NCBI GenBank assembly: GCA_946800325.1
Contig: OX326956.1
Location: 75,031,087-75,095,086, forward strand
Source: Luzula sylvatica
Lineage: Eukaryota; Streptophyta; Magnoliopsida; Poales; Juncaceae
DNA: 64,000 nt
Direction: 5' to 3'
In this document: positions 32,691 through 42,674 of the stretch, one piece after another
Numbering within the stretch: the first letter of the stretch is position 1
Layout: every line of letters starts with the position of its first letter
The notes under the pieces: generated by a model
What the model was told of the DNA's origin: nothing
The model's input: the letters and a program-made list of their open reading frames with translations, nothing else
The model's database searches: none
Translations under genes and position numbers: made by a program

Positions 32691-33535
32691 CTGTATTAAA
32701 TATAATTATTTATATATGTAATTAATACATATTTCATACATACATGTTAAATGTACTTAATTAAATATTAGATTAATTTTGATAATTATAATTATCTAAA
32801 GAATTACTATAAATGATAATTATAATTATACTCATCATATTAATTTTCATACAAAGTACACAATCATAATTATAATTTCGACACAACTACACAACACAAT
32901 CCTAAACTCGACAAATCGAAAACAATCCTAAACTCGACAAATCGAAAACAATCCTAAACTCGACAATCCCAAATTAACAGTTACAAAACACGACAAAAAT
33001 GAAAAAATCGACAATATATCCTCTGGTACCCGCCTCTGATTTCCGATTCATCGTCCATCTCGCACATCCACTGGTACGTGCCTCCTCAGCCTTCGCCACT
33101 GGTACGCGCCTCCTCTGCTTAGTACCGACACCGTTATTTCCCTGCTACTGGACGCCTCCATTTATTCCGAAAACCTGCATTCAATCCAAAAAATACATTA
33201 AATATTTAATGAATTTTGAACTTAAAAGAAAAAACAGTTAAATTATTTAAATATTTATATCTCAAAATAGAAAAACAGTTTAAAATTATAAGAATTAAAA
33301 TATATACTAAATTATACTCAATTCAAAATATTTCAAATAAAATATAAAACAGTTCAAAACAGAATTAAACAAGAATTACAAACACTAAAAAAAAACAGTT
33401 TAAAATATTTCAAATATACATGAATTTCAAAATAATCCTAAATTAAATAAGTAACCTACACATAAATTAAAAAAAGAGTTTAAAAAAAAGAATTAAACAG
33501 AATTATAAAAGGAAATTAACACAAACAAAAATAAC

Positions 33536-34090
33536 CTAAAAAATTTAGAAACCCTAACCCTAACTCTAAAAAATTTAGAAACCCTAACCCTAAAAACAGA
33601 ATAATACTAAATTCAAAAACAGTTAAATTATACTAAAAACAGAATGTAATTACTTAATTAAAATATTTAATCAGACTAAAAACAGAATAATTTAAATATA
33701 CTAAAATATAATTTAAATATAATAAAATTATAATAAAATATAATTTAAATATACTAAAATTATACTAAAATTATACTTAAAATATAATTTACTAAAAAAT
33801 TTAGAAACCCTAACCCTAACTCTAAAAAATTTAGAAACCCTAACCCTAAAAACAGAATAATACTAAATTCAAAAACAGTTAAATTATACTAAAAACAGAA
33901 TATAATTACTTAATTAAAATATTTAATCAGACTAAAAACAGAATAATTTAAATATACTAAAATATAATTTAAATATAATAAAATTATAATAAAATATAAT
34001 TTAAATATACTAAAATTATACTAAAATTATACTTAAAATATAATTTACTAAAATTATACTTAGAAACCCTAACCCTGACTCTAAAAAATT
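33536..34090 (+). repeat. 256-bp tandem duplication with telomere-like AACCCTAACCC
   Basis: The block beginning CTAAAAAATTTAGAAACCC at 33536 repeats at 33792 almost unchanged, and a partial third copy starts near 34060. Each block carries AAACCCTAACCCTAA, a mix of telobox and telomere-like words, followed by AT-rich DNA. It is non-coding. Confidence 0.88.
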
Positions 34091-34740
34091 TAAAAAACCT
34101 AAAACAGATCCATATTTGAGCCTAATCCTGATTTAAAAAACCTAAAAAAATCCTAATTTAATCTAAATCAACACTTAAAATCCACACATAAAATCCAGAT
34201 TCAAAAAAAAATTCAAAAATTTCTAAATCTAATCGAGCCTAAATCTAAATCTAAATCTAACCTATTAAACCGAGAGAGATAGACATACCAAGAGAGAGCA
34301 GGGGAGTTTCGTCGGCCTTCCACCACACCAGACCCGAGAGAGCAGCCGAGATTTAGGTCTTCCACCTAAAAAAATTTAAAAAACAGATTTTAAAAAACCA
34401 TCTAAAAAAACAGATTTAAAAAAAAAATTGTTCAAAAAAAAATAGATTAAAAAAATAGAGATACGAGCGAGCTAATTAAGCCTACAAAATCAACACGAAA
34501 GATTCAAAAAAAAAAAATTCAACGGTTTATAAACCTAATTAAGCCTAAAAATTCAAAAATTACCTTCAAACCTAATTAAGCCTAAATCTAAATCTAACCA
34601 AATTAAATGGAGAAATAGACATACCTTCAAACCCTAGACGAGCAACCACCAGAAACGAGCAAGCGTTCCATCCACCAGAAATGAGCAATCCTTCGACCAC
34701 CAGAAACGAGCAATAACCAGCCGAAAAGAGGAGATATACT

Positions 34741-34980
34741 AACAGAGAGGGGGAGGAGGAGAGGGACGGGGGCTGTGAGGGCAACAGCAGGCAGGGGGCT
34801 CGGCGAAGGGGGAAGAGGAGAGAGAAGGACAGGGGGGCAAGGCTGGGCGAAGGGGGAAGAGGAGAGAAGGAGAGGGGGGCTGGGCTGGGCGAAGGGGGAA
34901 GAGGAGAGAGGGGGGGCTGGGCTGTGGAGGAGGGGAAGAGGGGCTGTGGAGAGAAGAGAGGGAAGAGGGGCGAATGTTTA
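34741..34980 (+). repeat. Purine-rich minisatellite in CACTA-2
   Basis: Repeated GGCTGGGCGAAGGGGGAAG and GAGGAGAGAGG units over 240 bp, almost without T on the plus strand. The complementary strand gives proline-rich reading frames (34572-35117 and 34739-35101) that are composition artefacts. Confidence 0.8.
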
Positions 34981-35027
34981 GGGTTAAGAGAGAGAAGGAG
35001 GCCAGCGGGGTATAAGAAGGTGTATAC

Positions 35028-35580
35028 AACATCACCGACGGGCCAACGGAGAAGGGCATTAGCGACGGCTCTAGTAGCGACGGGCCAACGGAGAAGGGCA
35101 TTTGCGGCGGTTTTCATATCACCGACGGGCCGTCGGTGATATTTTTGAAAATGGCGGTTTTCAGCAGATTATTAGCGACGGTTACAATATCACCGACGGG
35201 CCGACGCAAAGTTTTAGCGACGGTTCTATTAGCGACGGGCCAACGGAGAAGAGCATTAGCGGCGGTTTTCATATTACCGACGGGCCGTCGGTGATATTTT
35301 TGAAAAATGGCGGTTTTCAGCAGATTATTAGCGACGGTTACAATATCACCGACGGGCCGATGCACAGTATTAGCGACGGTTTATGAATCACCGACGGGCC
35401 GACGCACAGTATTAGCGACGGTGTGAAGCTTTAGCGACGGGCCGACGGTAATATTTGAACATCTACGACGGGCCGTCGCTAATCAAACCGTCGGTAATAA
35501 ACTTCTGCGACGGGCCGTCGGTGAAAGCGCGTTTTCTTAGGGACGGACCGTCGCTGATACTCTCCCCCGTCGCTGATACC
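35028..35580 (+). repeat. CACTA-2 right subterminal array
   Basis: More than twenty GCGACGG, ACCGACGGGCC and CCGTCGGTGATA words. It includes an internal duplication of about 170 bp (GCGGTTTTCATATCACCG around 35104 and GCGGTTTTCATATTACCG around 35262) and smaller repeats of TTAGCGACGGTT. The array is longer than its left counterpart. Confidence 0.85.
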
Positions 35581-36272
35581 CCCATCTGTTGTAGTGTTGC
35601 AAGAAAAATCTTCTGTTTTACAGGAACAAGTAGATCTTCCGCACATCCATTACCCTCTTCAAATTATTGAATCTACAAATCCTCAACAAGTCATTGATCC
35701 TTCAGCACCTTCACAAAACACTCAACAAATTCAAGAACTTCCACAACACAGTACAAACATTATTTCTGAAAAATCTCAATCCACACACACCATGGCTACA
35801 AGATCAAAAACGAATTCCCTAAAACCAAGAAAATTCACTGTTCTTACTGCCTCCATACCTTCTTCCAACTCCACAATAAGCCTCATTGAACCTACTTCTT
35901 ACTCACTTGCATCTAAAGATCAACACTGGCGAGAAGCAATGGCTGTGGAAATAAATGCTGTCCTAAAACAAGGTATGTGGCAACTTGTTGAGAAACCACA
36001 CAACACTAACATTGTTAAGTGTAAATGGATTTACAGGATTAAACGAAAACCAGATGGGAGCATTGATCGTTACAAAGCAAGGCTCGTAGCTAAAGGATAC
36101 TCACAAGAGGAAGGAATCGACTATGGTGAAACTTTCAGCCCGGTGGTCAAGGCGACAACCATTCGATTGGTCCTCTCTCCAGAAACCTCCTTAAATTGGC
36201 AAATCAAGCGACTCGATGTCGACAATGCTTTTCTCAATGGCGATCTTTCAGAACCTGTATTCATGGAGCAAC

Positions 36273-37171
36273 TGTTGGTTCAAATTTCCTGGAGTTTGAT
36301 TATCTCAAAATAATGTCGATACCACTAATCTATTTGCGGGAGTGACATTTATAGAGATAGAATACGTAACCCACAAAAGGATCAAAAGAAGAATCAAGAC
36401 GTCGAAAGTCAAGACGGTGAAGAAACGATGGCACGAAAACGCTTGATCAAGTGAAGACATCAAGACATCGAAGATTCCGCAAGTTGGGATATCACATAAA
36501 TCACCAAAACAACTTATAGGTATCCCTAAACTTGTTTATGAATTATTAAGCTCAAGATTAGTCAAAGAAATATATTCGAAATCCATTAAAATGATGAAAT
36601 AATAAAACAGATTTCCAGAAGCATGTCGGTTATAACGGACCTTAGGTCGGTTATAACGGACATCATGTCGGTTATAATGGACCTCATGTCAGTTATAACG
36701 GACATACATAAATATTGTTAAAAAGAGCATGTCCATTATAACGGACCACATGTCAGTTGTAACGGACCTCATGTCCGTTATAACGGACCTCAGGTCAGTT
36801 ATAACGGACATTCAACAATAGTTGTTAATAAGAGCATGTACGTTATAACGGACCTCATGTCAGTTATAACGGAGTATGTCAGTTATAACGGGCTTACTCT
36901 CGGTTATAACGGACTTGTGAACTCACTTCAGAATTAACCAATCACTCTCTTATTCCGTTGTAACGGAATCACCAATCCGTTGTAACGGACACATACTAAC
37001 CGTTATAACGGAAGAGTCTCAGTTATTACGGAACCATAGAATAAATCTGAAGTGAAGTCACAGTAAGATGTCGGTTATAACGGACCTAAACTCAGTTGTA
37101 ACGGAGTAGGTCGGTTATAACGGACCTAAACTCAGTTGTAACGGAGTAGGTCGGTTATAACGGACCTAAAC
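36273..37171 (+). repeat. 5' LTR of the Sirevirus-like element (part confirmed by the 3' copy)
   Basis: This portion is repeated at 41809-42674 with few differences. The LTR very likely continues beyond 37171, because the array of CCGTTATAACGG-like units runs to about 37275 and a promoter-like TCTATAAATAGAA follows at about 37309-37321. The true 3' boundary lies somewhere before the gag start at 38845. Confidence 0.8.
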
Positions 37172-37275
37172 TCAGTTATAACGGACTATGGAATTTTCGA
37201 ATATATTGCCTTTAACGGCTAGTTTGACTTTGAGTCCGTTGTAACGGACCTCACGTCAGTTATAACGGACTATGC
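36625..37275 (+). repeat. Array of about 24 CCGTTATAACGG-type units in the LTR
   Basis: Units of the form GTCGGTTATAACGGACCT or GTCAGTTGTAACGGAGTA recur about 24 times in 650 bp at irregular spacing, with three regular 45-bp higher-order units at about 37068-37190. The core CCGTTATAACGG is a perfect 12-bp palindrome. Each half contains AACGG, the core of plant MYB sites and of the mitosis-specific activator motif. The array lies upstream of a TATA box at about 37310, where an LTR enhancer would be expected. Confidence 0.88.
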
Positions 37276-37308
37276 AGAAAAAGCATATTAAGGGAAGGGT
37301 CTATGTGT

Positions 37309-37321
37309 TCTATAAATAGAA
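37309..37321 (+). promoter_or_regulatory. Candidate TATA box of the Sirevirus-like LTR
   Basis: TCTATAAATAGAA lies about 40 bp downstream of the last palindrome unit, and the sequence after it (CCCTTCCCTCATTCTCTCAC) is pyrimidine-rich like a plant transcription start region. This is inference from motif and position. Confidence 0.6.
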
Positions 37322-38844
37322 CCCTTCCCTCATTCTCTCACATTATCTCAACCAATATATTTTCCCAATCAAAAGAGAGAATCCTAGCTTTAAATCTTGA
37401 GCTTAATCATCTAAACATTCTTAGAGATTATTAGATCCAATTTCGAATCCACTACTACACGATTCCCAACTTGCGTGACCGATCACGACTAGTTCGTTAG
37501 TAGTAAATTGTAATAGGCTAGTTACTAATTGTAAAGCCCGCCATTGATCGATAAATTCGTGTAAATCGATCAAGGCGAACCTCGTAATTGTTTGAGTTAT
37601 ATTAGTAAATTGTAATAGAGCTTAATCTATATGCTTATATGATGAATATATGAATGTGTTATTTTTATCTACACCCCATCGAGTCCGCGCAGCGGATAAT
37701 TATTGGACTCGACGGAGTACAAATCCCCGAGATCTCATCTACGATTTGTTTATCAAATTGCCTATAACTAATATAACGTAAATCTAATAAACGTAATATT
37801 TGTACCTAGCGAAATTGATCGCTTACGAAGGGTTTGTCGCTGCGAAGCCTTCACTTCCGTTCACGTCGCACCTTTTCGTTCGCACCTTTTCGCTCGTACC
37901 GGTTCGTCCCACGCCCAAACCGATCGTCTTTCTCCGTTCGTCTTCTCGTCGGTTGATGAACTTAACTCGTTAGTACGCAAACGTATACGTACCTCTACTC
38001 GTATCCACCGCGAAATGGGAGTCGTCGGATAATCGTGAAACTGCCTAGACGCCTCGTAATCACTCTTGCTTAAACTCTTGCCGGAATCAATGGAGAATTC
38101 CGGCAAACTTTTCTCTCTCTTAATTACTGGATTAATTAGGGGAAATAATGGTTGCTTAGATTGATTTGATTGAGTGAGATTAGGGTCATATTTATAGAAT
38201 AACTCGTATTCCTTCACCAGTAAATAGACACTCTTTAATCAATCAAATGATACTTTTATATGCATGAAAGGACAAGTTTCTAGAAGATTTGATCAAAAGA
38301 TGTGTCTCCTGCAGAATCATCAGACACACTTTCACTAAACTGGAATTTCTACCGACTTAGGTCCGTAATTAACAGGAACTTTCTGAACGAAACTTCTAGA
38401 TGATCTTATCACCTTTCCAACAAATCCTAGTTTATCCAATTTGGATATCCAGTCCGAAAGTTATGCTAGTTTTAGTAAACATTCGCGTCCTTTCGTCGAA
38501 CTGCCGCAACCTTTCGTGTATTTCATTAGAATGAACGTCCTACGTTATTCAAATGTTTTTCCTCTGAATATGAAAGTTGTTGATAATCCAATTATCGAAC
38601 TTATGAGAGTTGAATCATCCAAATCGGTGTTGGTATGCGAACGTTATGTCCGTTTTAGTAAAAATGTTCCAAACAGATTTTTCCTAAAATCTTATCTTAT
38701 CAATCTAATTATGTATATCATATATACATATGTGCATCTAATACACATGTTATATTTCTATGAACTACCATGTTCATATATCCTTGTACGTACGATTTTA
38801 CCGTAGATGTGAAACTGCATTTCCTTCAAATTTGTACAACGATC

Positions 38845-41070
38845 ATGGCCTCAATCGGTAATAGGACCCAAATTACATACCCCGATAAATTAGACGAAAA
38901 TAATTGGAATCTTTGGAAGAGATGCATGTTAAATGTATTCACTATCCAAAGATTGAGATCGGTGGTGGAAAAAGGTTTTGAGGTTTACACGGTAAGCACC
39001 TCCGAAACCGACCCCACACGAAAAATGTGCCACGGCACCGATCTCGATGTGACCGCCGACACATAAGCTCAAAATTTCATTATCACAAATATTGTCGGAT
39101 CACTTTCCATAATTGTGGATGGATGTACCACATCCCATTCTATGTGGCGAGCGCTCCTAGACCGATTTGAAGGAAACGATAGAATGAAGAGAACCAAATT
39201 GATGGGACTCGAACAATCATTTGATCGTTTTCGAATGATCGAGAATGAATCCGTAGATGATATGTACTCACGAATGACGCACATCAAAAACGGATTCATC
39301 GCTCTAGGAGAAACACTAACGAATTCTCGAGTTGTAGGTAAGCTTATTCGAGCAATGCCGCCAAATTGGGAAACTCTCCTCGTCGCCTTGGAAACCATGG
39401 TGGCCACCCAAGACATCACTCCGGAAATTCTCGTGAGTTACCTCCGGAATTTCGAGGCACGCATGAACCAACAACGCAACAATATAGCGAGCACCTCATA
39501 TTCCGAGCTTCAAACAAAACTCGTTATCGACACGAACGAAAATGAAAATGAGATGTCTTTGTTGGTAAGGAGACACGAGGACTTGAAGAATCAAGAGCGA
39601 AAATTCAACGATGACCGAAAACGCCAACACTTGAAACCGATGTGTTTTGAGTGCAAGAAAATGGGTCACACAACCGACACGTGTTGGACCATACATCCCG
39701 AACACGCTCCTTGGAACAAAAGCGAAGAAAATCCAAAATGCAAAAAGAAGGTAAGAGATTTAGGCAAAACCAAGGCGTTAATTGTCGATTCGGATCCGTG
39801 GGGAGATTCGGAGTGCTCAAGCACATTCTCCGACTCGGAGTGCAACCTCGAGCACAAAATCGCCAATGTGACATTAATGGCGGAAATCGACTCTCCAAAT
39901 GACGATGTGGTGGAACGAGCCATTCAAGCGTTAATCTTTCAACGAGTTTCACAATCGGAACCGCATGAAATCAAAATTCCGAGTGTCGCACCTCCTCAAG
40001 TCATTCCACATATCTCCGACATCGAAACTTCGCATGATTCCGATCATGAGGTACAACTAAACTCTAAATCTAAATCAAGTTCTCTAAAGGAAGAGTCTAG
40101 CTCATCCGATGATTCGGAGAGTGAGATGGAATTTCACTCATGCAAGAATCTAATGCAAGAAGTCAATCGACTTCGACAAAGTAAGATTGAAAAAGAGAGC
40201 ACTATTCTAAATCTCAAGGCTAAGGTATCTTCTCTTGAGTTGTCGGTAAAGTCGCACAAAGCACAATTAACCGAATTTAACGGATTTTCAAAATGCGAAT
40301 GTCAAGCCTTAAAAAGCGAGACTTCCTCTCTAAAAGTAGAAATTTGAAATTTGAAATTTGTGAATGAGTCCTTGAAGAGTACGTGTGTGTCTCTTGCACC
40401 ATGCACTCCTTCATTGGACAAAGTCTTGGAGGGACAAAATCCCAATGATAAGACGGGTCTAGGATTTAAGAAGACTAACGGTTATAAACCCGTGTCTTCA
40501 AAATCTCAAGGTCAAAAAGGTAAACGGGAATACAATGCTAATACGAATCGCGGAAATGCTTTCATGTACCGCGATTCCAATAAGGGTAAAAGTGCTAAAA
40601 TTAACCAACCTAAAAATGTTAGAAACTATAATAGGGTTAATCATTATGCACCTCACTCGTCTTATAGAGATAACCATACGGGACGAACCGAATGTTTATA
40701 CAAACGGGGATCAAATGGATACTTCTATAAGGTGAGTTCACCACATGTCGCTAATAACCAACGTACTCCCAAACATTTCACAAGCACACAACGATTTTCT
40801 AAATCAACTAATAATTGTGCTAAGTCGACAAAGACGATAACCTAACCGAAAGATTACTCAAACCACTTCAAATCTCACTTTGTCAAGAGTTCGGAAAACA
40901 CAATTAAACCGACTCGCGCATTTTGCAACTATTGTTGCAATATGGGACATATTTCCACGGGTTGTCCCCTTCGAAAACCGCAACCAAATTCCAATTGGTT
41001 GTGGCTTCGAAAAGATCGAAACATGGCTAGCACCTCCACCTCAAATGGGGTGTGTCCGAAAATGACTTAA
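38845..41070 (+). pseudogene. Sirevirus-like gag with two zinc knuckles, three in-frame stops
   Basis: One reading frame from ATG 38845 to TAA at about 41068, about 740 codons, is interrupted only by nonsense codons: TAA 39064-39066, TGA 40345-40347 and TAA 40843-40845. The start reads KLDENNWNLWKRCMLNVF, as in Copia gag (UBN2/DUF4219). The middle has LLDRFEGNDRMKRTKLMGLE and SYLRNFEARMNQQ, then a zinc knuckle CFECKKMGHTTDTC at codon 267. A long acidic Ser-rich and coiled-coil region follows, and a second knuckle, CNYCCNMGHISTGC, at codon 694. Unusually long gags with a coiled coil are known from Sireviruses. No protease, integrase or reverse transcriptase follows. The frame was kept for 2.2 kb without a visible indel, so inactivation by point mutation is recent relative to the loss of pol, or readthrough was tolerated. 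Confidence 0.8.
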
Positions 41071-41796
41071 GTCATGGACAATGCACTCCCTCATCCACGT
41101 GTAAACTTAGCCATAGTTTGAGGGGGAGTGCTAATACAAGAATTCGTATCACTAAACTCGGGTTTAGTTTATTCGAATATCTTGACCATTTTATTTTCTT
41201 GATAATTCAATCATCTATACACTTACAAAAAGACGAGAAAGGTATTTTGACTATTATGTAGGTATGCTAAATGGAAAACGAATCGGGAAGACGCAATAAC
41301 GTTAAATAAATATGCGTACCAAACTCAACATCATCACCTTGTACTATCAAGGGAGCTAATGTCTCGACATAAATGGATGTTGAAAAGTGTCACTCGAGGA
41401 GTCGTGCGTTTTAGATCAAGACTCGGGTCCATGGCTCGAGTTAGGTATGCATACTCTTGAAAATTACATTTGAGTTTCAAAATTGATTAAGTTTTCGGTT
41501 ATTTTTGAATACATCGCAAAGGTAGAGAATTTGTGTTAAAACCTATTTTACACTAAAAATCTTCTCATACATCCTTACAAAATGAAAAATTCAAGCATCA
41601 ATTTGCGAAATTCGTCTATATACAACTAATACAAGCCTAAAATTACAGAAAGCAACGATTTAGGGGGAGCTTCTCGTATGATTACGCTCTATTCCCTTTT
41701 GATCATTTTCAAAAAGGGGGAGAAGAGAAAATCATTTGGAAAGTTACTCGGTAATCGATTGAACTCTCCAAATTGATATTATTTTGAAATGAATCA

Positions 41797-41808
41797 AAAG
41801 GGGGAGTT
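41797..41808 (+). promoter_or_regulatory. Polypurine tract of the Sirevirus-like element
   Basis: AAAAGGGGGAGT directly precedes the 3' LTR start TGTTGG at 41809. Similar GGGGGAG copies at about 41122, 41660 and 41717 are candidate extra tracts, a pattern reported for Sireviruses. Confidence 0.8.
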
Positions 41809-42674
41809 TGTTGGTTCAAATTTCCTGGGGTTTGATTATCTCAAAATAATGTCGATACCACTAATCTATTTGCGGGAGTGACATTTATAGAGATAGAATA
41901 CGTAACCCACAAAATGATCAAAAGAAGAATCAAGACGTCGGAAGTCAAGACGGTGAAGAAACGATAGCACGAAAATGCATGATCAAGTGAAGACATCAAG
42001 ACATCGAAGATTCCGCAAGTTGGGATATCACATAAATCACCAAAACAACTTATAGGTATTCCTAAACTTGTTTATGAATTATTAACGTCAAGATTAGTCA
42101 AAGAAATATATTCGAAATCCATTAAAATGATGAAATAATAAAACAGATTTCCAGAAGCATGTCAGTTATAACGGACCTCAGGTCAGTTATAACGGACATA
42201 CATAAATATTGTTAAAAAGAGCATGTCCGTTATAACGGACCACATGTCAGTTGTAACGAACCTCATGTCCGTTATATCGGACCTCAGGTCAGTTATAACG
42301 GACATTCAACAATAGTTGTTAATAAGAGCATGTCCGTTATAACGGACCTCATGTCAGTTATAACGGAGTATGTCAGTTATAACGGGCTTACTCTCAGTTA
42401 TAACGGACTTGTGAACTCACTTCAGAATTAACCAATCACTCTCTTATTCCGTTGTAACGGAATCACCAATCCGTTGTAACGGACACATACTAACCATTAT
42501 AACGGAAGAGTCTCAGTTATAACGGAACCATATAATAAATCTGAAGTGAAGTCACAGTAAGATGTCGGTTATAACGGACCTAAACTCAGTTGTAACGGAG
42601 TAGGTCGGTTATAACGGACCTAAACTCAGTTGTAACGGAGTAGGTCGGTTATAACAGACCTAAACTCAGTTATA
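41809..42674 (+). repeat. 3' LTR of the Sirevirus-like element, truncated
   Basis: 866 bp matching 36273-37171, including about 19 units of the palindrome array (42163-42674). It stops in the middle of a unit (CTCAGTTATA) and is followed without a gap by GGGTCGGCCCG of CACTA-1, so the junction is a deletion breakpoint. Differences from the 5' copy are scattered, a few percent by eye. Confidence 0.88.

Larger units (their letters stand above)
32470..35596. mobile_element. CACTA transposon 2 (non-autonomous), nested in Copia 1
   Basis: A 3.1-kb element with ends CACTACAACGGATTGGAGTA (left) and the complement of CACTACAACAGATGGGGGTA (right), and a 3-bp target duplication TTG (32467-32469 and 35597-35599). 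It splits the Copia 1 integrase/RT linker. Both ends are packed with CGTCGCTGA, ACCGACGG and the near-palindrome ACCGACGGGCCGTCGGT. The interior is AT-rich, with a 256-bp tandem duplication, AACCCTAACCC tracts and a purine-rich minisatellite. No transposase is present, so mobilisation would depend on a CACTA transposase elsewhere. Its ends differ from CACTA-1 beyond CACTACAAC, so the two belong to different families. Confidence 0.92.
29355..36272 (+). mobile_element. Copia retrotransposon 1, truncated and interrupted
   Basis: The 5' LTR (29355-29730) starts TGTTAGAAA and ends TTTCTAATA (an imperfect inverted terminus), followed directly by TGGTATCAGGA, an initiator-Met-like PBS. Gag, zinc knuckle, protease, integrase and the first part of reverse transcriptase are readable on the plus strand but carry frameshifts. 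CACTA-2 is inserted at 32470-35596. At 36272 the sequence stops inside reverse transcriptase, where the Sirevirus-like element begins. The rest of reverse transcriptase, RNase H and the 3' LTR are absent, lost in the deletion that also removed the right flank of the nest. Confidence 0.85.
30174..36272 (+). pseudogene. Copia 1 gag-pol pseudogene
   Basis: The frame begins at ATG 30174 (MTSHNTNGPD) with the gag signature KLDKTNYLIWKSNI. It is broken by a frameshift at about 30400 (in TTTTTAAA) and another at about 30515, then runs open for about 570 residues. Readable in order: UBN2-type gag, zinc knuckle CQICKRTNHTADKC (about 31074), protease WFLDTGATHH (about 31244), pre-integrase HRHLGHSS, integrase with CDVWGP, RTDNGSEF and QQNGISERKNRH (about 31843-32145). 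A further frameshift or small deletion follows near 32150, then VIGCLCFPH. CACTA-2 interrupts at 32470. The frame resumes at about 35600 and reaches reverse transcriptase (WIYRIKRKPDGS, YKARLVAKGYSQ, LDVDNAFLNGDL) before ending at 36272. The YxDD catalytic site and RNase H are gone, so it is non-functional. Confidence 0.88.
36273..42674 (+). mobile_element. Sirevirus-like gag-only Copia element, 3' LTR truncated
   Basis: The 5' LTR starts TGTTGGTTCAAATTTCC at 36273, and the same start recurs at 41809 after the purine tract AAAAGGGGGAG. The interior holds one long gag with two zinc knuckles (38845-41070) and no pol. Upstream of the 3' LTR the GGGGGAG motif occurs four times (about 41122, 41660, 41717 and 41800). 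Repeated PPT-like motifs and large LTRs with internal arrays are described hallmarks of plant Sireviruses. The 3' LTR breaks off at 42674, where CACTA-1 terminal sequence begins, so no target duplication exists. The end of the 5' LTR cannot be fixed because the 3' copy is incomplete, and I found no perfect PBS between 37300 and 38840. Confidence 0.75.

Noticed and set aside
33536..34090. AACCCTAACCC tracts as interstitial telomere
   Set aside because: They occur as short runs in a 256-bp duplicated block inside a CACTA element, not as a continuous CCCTAAA array, so a chromosome-fusion telomere is not supported.
34572..35117. Proline-rich 181-residue minus-strand reading frame and its 120-residue neighbour
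   Set aside because: Both are produced by the purine-rich minisatellite of CACTA-2. There is no domain, no start context, and the composition follows the repeat exactly.
37861..38217. 118-residue minus-strand frame in the Sirevirus-like element
   Set aside because: It is antisense to the LTR or leader region, lacks any motif, and no transcript signals support it.
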